DNA of 64,000 bases. Origin: Hyposmocoma kahamanoa (Eukaryota; Arthropoda; Insecta; Lepidoptera; Cosmopterigidae). Position 1 is the first letter of the stretch. The number at the start of each line of letters is the position of its first letter. Position numbers and translations under genes: made by a program. Positions 56,111-64,000 of the stretch are shown piece after piece. The notes below the pieces were generated by a model. It was not told the DNA's origin and searched no databases. It saw only the letters and a list, made by a program, of their open reading frames with translations. Where the stretch lies: assembly GCF_003589595.1 (NCBI RefSeq), contig NW_020654810.1, positions 19,969,201-20,033,200 of the forward strand. Reading direction: 5' to 3'.

Positions 56111-57082
56111 AAAATAAAAAAGAAAGGTCGAAATCGCCATTTCGAAAAATTTTTCAGTGAAACATGTTTTAGGTTTTAACGACTGGTTTAAAATATTTAC
56201 GTCCTGTTTCAAAATTCAATTTTGGTTTTAATTACGTTCAAGTTTTAAACTTAAGTACACAGTTCGGTGTATATATACACATAGGTACGAAACACAATAA
56301 GTTACACATTCATGGATCTTGTGCCGTTGCACAGGATGCAATATTAGAACAAAAGTGTATATGCTCGATGTACTGTCGACTGTGAGTGTATCACACCTAA
56401 AAGGGAAAAGACAGACTTTAGAACTCTCCCCGCTACTTTCCTGACAACTTTTTTAACCCTTTTTTAAATTGCAAAGTAAACATGGATAAATTATAAATAT
56501 TTTTATAATTTTAAATTATAATTTATAAAGTAAGTTGCTAAGGTCCATAATCATTGTCTCCGTCGTATCTATTAAAATAACCAACTTCAGCATAATCAAC
56601 CTTTTAATAAACAATTAAAACACTCGGTCATTAACTAACATCTGTTACACCTGTATTACGCGATATTACACCATAAAAACAGGTACAGCATAATCGGTAT
56701 TATAATATGCGTATGCGCAGATCAAGGTTTTCAATTAAAAGCTCGGTGTCGGCAGTAACTTAGTCGAACGCGGGGTATATATTCTGAGACGCCTTGTGGT
56801 ATGTACGCAGCAGGATTTTCCGATAAAGCCACTCAATGTAAAAGATTGTATAATGTTTACATAGAGTTTTTGTGGAAGTTTGTCGTATATAATATATAAT
56901 AACAGTATTTCCTTTTAAGATTTTGTTTATAATTTTGTCAATATAAATTACTCCCATAGACTATTTAATAATTTTTCAGCAGAGGGCAGACTTAAAAGAA
57001 TCCACTCACTCTACAGATTATAAAGAAGTTTGTTATAGTTATAATAAAGGTATTTTCTGTTTAGAGCTAGGTCATAATTTAT
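56111..57082. other. No gene recognised
   Basis: AT-rich; a 65-codon minus frame at 56760-56957 is unsupported. Confidence 0.4.
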
Positions 57083-57240
57083 TTTAAAAAAAGGAGGGGG
57101 TTCTCAATTTGTCTGTATGTTTATTTGTATGTATGTTACGCGATAACTCCGGCGGCATTTGTGAACCGATTTTGATGATTCTTTCTTTGTTGGAGGGTAC
57201 CCCAGTAGCGGTCTCAATTACATTTGAAGAAAATATTCTA
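57083..57240 (+). mobile_element. Family F repeat, 3'-truncated
   Basis: AAAAAAAGGAGGGGGTTCTC, ATGTTACGCGATAACTCCGG and GAACCGATTTTGATGATTC. Confidence 0.75.
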
Positions 57241-57496
57241 TATTCTATATAAAGGTATTATATTTTTAATTTGATCATAATTTCCTGAATATAAAGTAAT
57301 CATTTATTTTATTTAATAATTTTTTGACAGACCGAAAAGTCCGAAAGCGATTAATGAGAATCCCGTTTAGAGTCGACATTCAAATATCGAATTAAAGGTA
57401 TCGAAAAAAAAAAGGTCTATAACAGCTATGAAGCGCTTTAAATGTATATAATTTCTTTGAATATATGGACATATGTACGTCCATTGGTGTTTGGTC

Positions 57497-57712
57497 AAAT
57501 ATAATAATAATGTGCCAAACAACCACACTACTTATTTGATCTCAAACTCCCTGTGCTATGAGTACCAGAGCAATGGAATTCACTCTGAAGCACTACTTAG
57601 AACATCCAGAAACATAATAAAAAAAATCCTCGATCGGTCCTACCGTGAATTGGACCCGGGACCTCTCCACATTTAACGCCCGCAGTGCAAACCGTTAGGT
57701 CACCGAGGTCAT
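57497..57712 (-). mobile_element. SINE family D
   Basis: The minus strand reads GGTGACCTAACGGTTTGCAC (A-box side), CCCGGGTCCAATTCACGG (decayed B box) and the body, ending in a CATTATTATTATATTT tail. Confidence 0.85.
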
Positions 57713-58189
57713 TATTATTATAATCTAGGCACTAGGTGCCTTTCATTATGGCGAGTGACGCTGTGAAAAACTGTTTTGCTAGAACAAATGGTTTAGGTAT
57801 TTACCATTAAATAACGATCTCACAAAAAATATATCGACGCTTGAAAGGCAAAATCAGTCATATAGAATTATATATACCATTCGAATCAGCTAACATTTCC
57901 GATTCCAACGGTATAATTATATAACTCAGTATGACCCAAAAGTGTCGCTTGTCCTATTTTGAGAATAAGAATATTTGTCCAAAGAATGTGCTGAAATATT
58001 ACACGATAGAATACTTCACCCGACTACATAAAATCCTGAAAACAGGGTAAAATAAAAATCTAAAACGAATTTAAGATTCAAATATGTAACTTCGTAGATA
58101 ATTTTTATATGGAGATAATTGTCAGAAAACCTGCAAAATGTCGAAGCCCTGTAGTTATTAAATTCACATTTATCTCAAAATTTGAAAAT
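57713..58189. other. No gene recognised
   Basis: Nothing identified. Confidence 0.4.
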
Positions 58190-58520
58190 TGCCCAGCAGT
58201 TAACGACGCGCCGCGACATACGCTGCCCCGTCAGTCGCCATCGGGCGCTTGTCGACTTCGATTCTGTGTCAAATTTTTTCCACCACCTTCTCATCACATT
58301 TTTAATTTACAGCGCGCGGATTGCGGGACGCAAGGGGGGGAGGTCCGCCTTCACCTCATCTCCTAAAATGTAGGCTTACGTTGAAATACCCAGCCTTAAC
58401 ACGAAAACAGCACGATTTTACGCAGTAATCGCAGTAGTTCATAGATGCAATCGCGTGCGACGATCCATTTCACGGTAAATTTGCGCGCGTAAGCACTAAA
58501 TCACTAATTACACGTTAAAT
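58190..58520. other. GC/CpG-rich non-repeat stretch
   Basis: Includes ACGACGCGCCGCGACATACG, CAGCGCGCGGATTGCGGGAC and GCAAGGGGGGGAGGTCCGCC. Two overlapping plus frames (85 and 63 codons) run through it without recognisable motifs. It could be a promoter, an untranslated exon or an unrecognised element. Confidence 0.3.
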
Positions 58521-58828
58521 GGTTTTAATCTCGTAATATTCCCACGATATATCGCTATTTGTGGAACGTTGGCTAAAGCAAATGCTGGGTCAAATATATA
58601 ATGTACTAATTTAAGTATCTAAGTTTTAGATGTCTACGAAGTTTTTGTTAAAGCAATAGAAACTTTTGTAGTTTGGAAAATGAACAAATTATGTTTTATG
58701 GCTTTTGAAATTGAACATAATGTTACTTAGGTATTGTGTGAATTCGAACGTAGGGAAGTACGATACCTTTAAATACGTGTATTACAAAAGTTCTTACTTT
58801 TGTTGTTATTTTTTTTGTAATTGAATTA
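58521..58828. other. No gene recognised
   Basis: AT-rich, with nothing identified. Confidence 0.4.
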
Positions 58829-59085
58829 TTTATGATACCAAGTGAGGAGCGAACAAGTCGTGCGCCTGGTGATAAGCGACACGCCTATCCATCACAGTTG
58901 CAGGGCTATTCAAGAGTTTTAAATGACAAAAATGTGAGGCAGTGCCACTACCCCCGTCACCATGAGACATAATTTGACAAGTCACCGAAACACAGTAATA
59001 CATTACTGCTTGGCGATAGAAATAGTGGTGGTGGCAGTGCTTTTCTGGACGAACTCTTTCACATGGAACTTTACTGGTATTAAAA
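58829..59085 (-). mobile_element. Family A repeat with internal deletions
   Basis: Antisense, TTTATGATACCAAGTGAGGA to GGAACTTTACTGGTATTAAA. The GTGCCTGTAATTTCACC segment is deleted. Confidence 0.85.
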
Positions 59086-60795
59086 TTGTAGTCCAGACTT
59101 AGTGACGTAAATTCTGGCGCCAACTTCATACACTCACTATGTATATGTATCTTGATTAATAATCTAATTAAAATGGGTATGTAATAATCATACTAACTAA
59201 TTATTGCAAAAAACACAAAAATTGGTACAATATTAGCCATTAGCGTTAGCTACGATCCTTTGTAGATACCTATTATAGATAGCGTTATGTCCGTCGTATT
59301 TTTTGTTCTTGTTTTCCTTTCAAATTATAATAAAGTGGAAAATGACAATGGAAAATGTAATTAAAAATTGAACCATTACTTAAGAAACTAATAATTTGTC
59401 TCGAATCTTCCATTTCGAAAAACAGTTCACATAGTTTTTCTTCTAGTGTACTTGTAAAACTAAATGATTACTGGAATCTATAAAACGGACGCGCAGACGG
59501 CAATAAAATTGCAAAATGTAAACATCAATATTTGTAGCAATTTTCATTTACAAGTGCGTAAAATGGAACGTCACATTTTTCCTACTAAATATAATAAAAA
59601 ATTGATATGAAATACGAAAAAGAAAACAAAAACATTTCAAAGCTGTTCGGTTTGTGCAGCATTTATTTTTAAAAACCATTATTGGTAAAAGTTAATCGAA
59701 GCTCATATCTATCAGCTACATACGAAATAGTACATTTAGAATAATGAAAAAATACTTGAACGCATGCCAAATGTACTGCAATCAATAAGCAAATAAATAT
59801 CTACAGTAATTTTCATATTTTAAGTCTGAAATGGTAAGAGGACGCCTCGGGATAAACGATTAAAACCATCAACAACTTCAACACGTAAGTGTAGAACAAA
59901 AAATAGCCTTTGCACGAAATTGGACTCTACTCACATACACTACAGTCGAATTTAAAGAATTCAATATAATGTAACCTTGGCAAGACGTGCTTGCGGTAAT
60001 AACTTATTCGCGTACAATTTCAATTTCGCTAAAACTCGATATTTGTTGCACAAAAATCACAAACTATTTAAAGTTTGGATTGGACAAAACCATTACTTAT
60101 CACATAAAACTTCAGAATTCTTTAAATTTTGATATAATTAAATAGTTTAGTTTGTAGAAAAATAAAACAGTTAAACATTTTTTTTATGAAATTTTCTTCT
60201 CTATACATCGTCGGTTATCTTTAAATGTACATAAAAAGAATCGATATTCTCGTAATGTACACATACATAAATGTGTGTAGTTAAGACTCGAGATATTTAT
60301 GTATATAAATATTGATTAATTTGTGTTAGCTAATTAAGTATACCTAAATAATAATGATAAGATGATAACATCTACTTAAAACAGCCCAGCTTAACTGTTT
60401 TATAACACGATTCCCTATACCCTAAGGCGTTCACATTAACGTAGGATAGGATGTGAGCGAGTGGGAGTAACAGCACTAGAGATAACGAGGCACAACACTA
60501 TTTATTATCCTGTCACAACAAATAAATACGAACAGCTTCTTAGCACTATTTGACGTCACTGTGACTGGATTTTTTTTAAAGAAACTTTTTTAGTGTTAAA
60601 GTCGTAAAAATATTATAGATATTTGATAAGATAAACCCAGAGCTAAATAGGTATTTTGTTAAAAATAGGTATTTTGCTATAGCACAAGTATCACTGAAAA
60701 AAATGGACTTTAAGACTTGATTGAATTAATCAAAACATTATTAAATTTATTACTTATATTTGATGTTGCATTCATTAAAATTGTTGTTATATAAT
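59086..60795. other. No gene recognised
   Basis: Long AT-rich stretch with no repeat family, long frame or strong structure noticed. Confidence 0.45.
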
Positions 60796-61045
60796 ATCGA
60801 GTTCTTAAGTTTAGAAATTGTTTGTTACACATAGGAAATATAACTTTTCTTTTTCGGATCTAAATTGCCTATATTTGTTTTTTTAAAGCAAAACAAAGTT
60901 CTGAGTCCAGAGAACAGGTGTTAAAATGTAATGTTTAGTGATTGCAACATCAATTATAAATAATAAGTTTAATGTTTTGATTAATTAATCATGGGAGGTC
61001 CCATGGTCACAACGGACAGACAAGAGATGTAAATCCGAAAAAAAA
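60796..61045 (-). mobile_element. Family K fragments
   Basis: Minus orientation 60796-60930 (ATATCGAGTTCTTAAG, TTACACATAGGAAATATAAC, TTCGGATCTAAATTGCCTAT). A plus-oriented scrap around 60990-61045 (TCCCATGGTCACAACGGAC, GTAAATCCGAAAAA) sits nearby. Confidence 0.55.
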
Positions 61046-61119
61046 AATGATGTTCTAATCATTGTGCGTGTTAGATTCAGAAGGAAACAAGTTATATTAT
61101 CATCCTAAGACAGCGCCCA

Positions 61120-61310
61120 CACGCATAATAGTACGCGATTGAGCGATATTTGAAACTTTTTAACGTTCTTTGGCGCACGATTGCTCGTGTTTGTTTTTGT
61201 TACAACGGAAAGAGTCCGTGTAAAGGCGCAGGCTTGCGCGCATCCTTCCAGCGACTTTACACGCGCACGATTGCCGTATCACGCGCTATACGAATGTATA
61301 TGTAAAGCCC
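61120..61310. mobile_element. CpG-rich possible MITE
   Basis: Words such as GTACGCGATTGAGCGA, GGCGCACGATTGCTCG, TTTACACGCGCACGATTGCC and CACGCGCTATACG recur in both orientations, with GTGTAAAG / CTTTACAC near 61220 and 61255. It resembles, but is not identical to, the GCGATGCA family. Ends not resolved. Confidence 0.4.
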
Positions 61311-62387
61311 GTTAATATCTTGTTTATTTTAATCACAATTTCTTTTTAGTGCACGCCTCTGGGTTTTGCATAACAAAATTCATGCTATTGTTGATTGCTA
61401 TTGAGCATTAATAACTTTCGATTGAAATAGGCGGGTTGGAAATTACAGTAGGTATTTAAAGTTATTTAGTTCAAACTACAGTTGTAAGTTTTAATATAAA
61501 CTCCTTGAAATACAACTTGGTTTCTTAGAAATTCTAAATCTATTCATCTGGAATGTCTTCCTGAAACCTGGTCAGTAAAATTAAATCCTTATTTCAAGAG
61601 GAATAGGATTAAAATTGTTATTTGTTACGGATTTCGTGTGTTGCTCATGTATGAAGAAATGTCGGATTAATAAGAAGTTACGGGATATAGTTCTCGGAAA
61701 CGAAGACATTTTGTAGTGAAATTTAGGATCTTGTTAAATTTGATTTTTAAAGATCTAAATTTCTATATTATCAGTGGTACATTCTACATCATAGTATCGT
61801 AATGGCGGTAAATTACAATTTTGATTAAAGTCATATTATTTTTTAAATACAATTTTCATGAATTAATATTTGTTACATAAAATATAGGTTAATATTGAAA
61901 GCTGCCTTTGGGTAGCTGAGTCAGTTTATGGGACGTAATATTAACCAAACTCTCGCGATAAAATATTACTATATTTGGGAGAAAGTTATTTGTAGAAATG
62001 TCATGGTAAGTAATCAATAAATAAAAAAAGTAACAAACCAAACAACTATTTTTTAACTAATTTCTAAATTATTATCTTTAAAATTTTTTCGTAAGTGCCA
62101 AATGGGACTATATATAATATAAAACTTTGGGAGGCGTGTCTTTAAAAAAATAGTCAAAATATCCGTATTTTATGTTCACGATAAGAACACTAAGAAAGAA
62201 CACGTCAAGATAATAGAAATTTTATAGCTCAAAAAAGAGGAAGCGTTTTATGATCAATTTTATCTACAAAAGGACCTTACTTTTGCGAGTTATTAACAGA
62301 CGCAATATTAAACAAACGTGGCACAGAGAGGACTTTTATTTGCCACAGCGTTGACATTTACAGCGACTTGGAAAAGGTCGTTGTGGC
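61311..62387. other. No gene recognised
   Basis: AT-rich, with nothing identified. Confidence 0.45.
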
Positions 62388-62389
62388 CG

Positions 62390-62421
62390 AAAATACACCA
62401 GTTAAGAAACTGGTGTATTTT
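62390..62421. repeat. 14-bp perfect hairpin
   Basis: AAAATACACCAGTT, loop AAGA, AACTGGTGTATTTT. It is not followed by a T-run; role unknown. Confidence 0.85.
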
Positions 62422-62867
62422 GTAAGCGCGTATCATTGGCGCCCACTGAAGAGGGAAAGATTTTAATTTCGCACAGATTTTGTCATCTGCGAGATCTACA
62501 AATGAATAGGAAGAGCCCTAATCCACTTAATCCGTAATCCCTTTCACTAGGCTTAAGCGGATTATGTTCTTCAATTGAAGAAGGTTTAACATACAGGTTA
62601 TTTTCAAGATGTTTTTACTTAACATTACAGTAAAAGGTTACTTCGTGCGTTAGTCTCCCCTTCAACTAGTTAAGTTGTGTCAGCCAATATACTAACATCT
62701 CAATCACCAAGTATAGATCTTTTCTGCCTCTAACATATCGTAACGTACGAGATCCCCAATCATATTTCCTTTCGGTTCTTTATTGTCTCTAATAAACTTC
62801 TCTTTTCGTACACTATTCTTAACACCAACTTAATGTATACATTTTTTAATATTAGTGAATTAGTCGA
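62422..62867. other. No gene recognised
   Basis: Nothing identified. Confidence 0.4.
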
Positions 62868-63055
62868 TATTTGACCACAAACATTATTGTATATCAATAT
62901 TTTTTGTGAAATTACTCCACTAGTTTCTTATAATTATTAATTATTACAAAGGTCGCTCACTTAGACAAAATATCTTCGATCCGGCTGGATTCGAATCAAC
63001 TGCCTCTAGCAAACCGTGCCAGACTCTATGTAACTAACTAAGCCACGGAACGAAC
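62868..63055 (-). mobile_element. SINE family E, copy 1
   Basis: The minus strand shows the A box TGGCTTAGTTAG, AGTCTGGCACGGTTTGC and the B box GATTCGAATCC, then a body ending GAGTAATTTCACAAAA. The body shares GTGAAATTACTCCACTAGTT with copy 2. Confidence 0.75.
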
Positions 63056-63208
63056 CAGCGTGTACTTGTTGCAGATCTTTGTTTTTAGTTTTTAATTACT
63101 TTTTTGCCGTAGCGCCATCTGTGAGAAATCTATTTCTTTAGTCAGCAACCTTTACAGCTACCGGCAGCTGACTAGAGATATCTCTTTAATAATTGCATTT
63201 TTTTTAAC

Positions 63209-63420
63209 TTTAACTGCCTCCATGGCCGAACGGTTACCGCGCTGGACTGCCACGCAGAGGTCCTGGGTTCAATTTCCAGGCTGAGAGAAATATGTTTACG
63301 GCCTACTTTATTTCTCTCGTGAGTTTGTGGTTATGGTTTGTGGTTGTCTAGGTGTGGTCCAAGGCACCCGCGTCACAGGGTTTCCCTAGAGCGGGGCTAC
63401 GAGTGTGTTGCGATATTATG
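63209..63420 (+). mobile_element. SINE family B, full length
   Basis: CATGGCCGAACGGTTACCGC (A box), GGTTCAATTTCCAGG (decayed B box), GAGAAATATGTTTACGGCC and GGCACCCGCGTCACAGGGTT. It lies between the two family E copies. Confidence 0.88.
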
Positions 63421-63439
63421 ATTATTTTAAGTTTATTGA

Positions 63440-63615
63440 AATGTCACCATATATGACCACTACGATATTCAATAATTTTGTGAAATTACTCCACTAGTTA
63501 CTTATAATTATTAATACGAAGATGGAACACTAAGAAAAAAATACTTCGATCCGGTTCGACTAGAACCAACGTATTCTAGCAAACCGTGCCAGATGCTACG
63601 CCATCTAGCTAGTTT
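63440..63615 (-). mobile_element. SINE family E, copy 2
   Basis: Same order as copy 1: TGTGAAATTACTCCACTAGT, CTTCGATCCGGTTCGAC, TAGCAAACCGTGCCAGATGC. The B box is mutated to GTTCTAGTCGAACC on the minus strand. Confidence 0.72.
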
Positions 63616-63789
63616 AATTAATTAATAAGTTTAATTTATTATTAACTTAATAAAAATTCATTCAATAAAATAATTTGTAAAACTTAATGTAGCGTAAATT
63701 ATGAAATAAAGGAATGTTTTCTTTGTAAAATTAAAAATAAGGTATTTAATTAATAACTATTGTAACTATAGTGAAAAAATAGGGTGGTT

Positions 63790-63972
63790 TGCATTAATAT
63801 TAGACATAACTGGTTGAAGACTGTACCACCTCAGTCAACCGTGACCATGGGACCTGTAAAGGGCCCGAAACGTCGGTTTGTTTGAAAAAACAAATATACG
63901 CGATTTAAATCCGGAAAAATAGTTTCATTTCCTATGTGTAACAATTGCGAAAACCTAAGAACTCGATAAATT
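63790..63972 (+). mobile_element. Family K repeat, best copy (Penelope-like?)
   Basis: CCGTGACCATGGGACCTGTA, AAGGGCCCGAAACGTCGGTT, TGAAAAAACAAATATACGCG, ATTTAAATCCGGAAAAATAG, CCTATGTGTAACAATTGCG and CTAAGAACTCGATAAATTA. The GGG...CCCGAAACGTC block at 63849-63874 resembles the 3' core of type I hammerhead ribozymes known from Penelope-like elements. No coding sequence is present. Confidence 0.6.
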
Positions 63973-64000
63973 ATAACCTACTTATTGGTTTTTTCTCTGT

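Noticed and set aside
62960..63055. tRNA gene on the minus strand
   Set aside because: A and B boxes belong to SINE E; a second decayed copy at 63.54-63.62 kb shows it is a repeat.
63209..63280. Functional tRNA gene suggested by GGCCGAACGG and GGTTCAATTTCC
   Set aside because: It is the head of SINE B: no cloverleaf closes, the B box is mutated and the same body follows as in the other copies.

Overview
This window looks like intergenic or intronic DNA from a ditrysian moth or butterfly. It is AT-rich and shows no convincing complete host gene; no open frame except the transposase exceeds about 130 codons. The lepidopteran call rests on the repeat content, which I recognise by recollection rather than by search: tRNA-derived SINEs with ATT-type tails, a CATCATC-ended SINE, the repeat starting AACCGACTTC, RTE-type LINE C-terminal scraps and a cecropia-like mariner. 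I cannot name a species.

Nearly every recognisable object is a transposable element or its remains. The dominant one, here called family A, is about 320 bp with an A-rich end, and is present in some 20 full or partial copies in both orientations. Four tRNA-like SINE families (B, C, D, E) have visible A and B boxes. A Penelope-like family (K) carries a hammerhead-like core. Two further dispersed repeats are F and G. LINE 3' ends occur at 15.1, 27.5, 33.4, 47.3, 48.0 and 54.1 kb. One full-length mariner with ITRs and TA duplications lies at 31666-32929 and carries a disabled D,D34D transposase. One non-autonomous hAT-like element at 48163-49087 has a perfect 8-bp target duplication. At least seven palindromic MITEs are present, several nested in older repeats so that insertion order can be read.

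Layout: 1-5 kb has a SINE, an inverted 20-bp minisatellite, an E-box cluster and a MITE inside a SINE. 5-12 kb is a patchwork of families A, B, D and G with a 44-bp perfect palindrome. 12-31 kb is dispersed repeats and two large CpG-rich long-TIR elements, one invaded by another MITE with a 9-bp duplication. 31-36 kb holds mariner, a LINE tail, two MITEs and SINE D. 36-46 kb is SINE-rich and contains a local segmental duplication (40.3-42.2 kb) whose second copy is an empty site for a SINE B insertion, then a 23-bp minisatellite. 46-49.5 kb is a LINE graveyard with the hAT element and a perfect 29-bp hairpin. 49.5-64 kb is mostly repeat-poor to 53 kb, with one possible host exon near 51.2 kb, then more families A, C, D, E, F and K.

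No set of genes acts together here. The biology is the history of nested insertions plus a few possible regulatory clusters.
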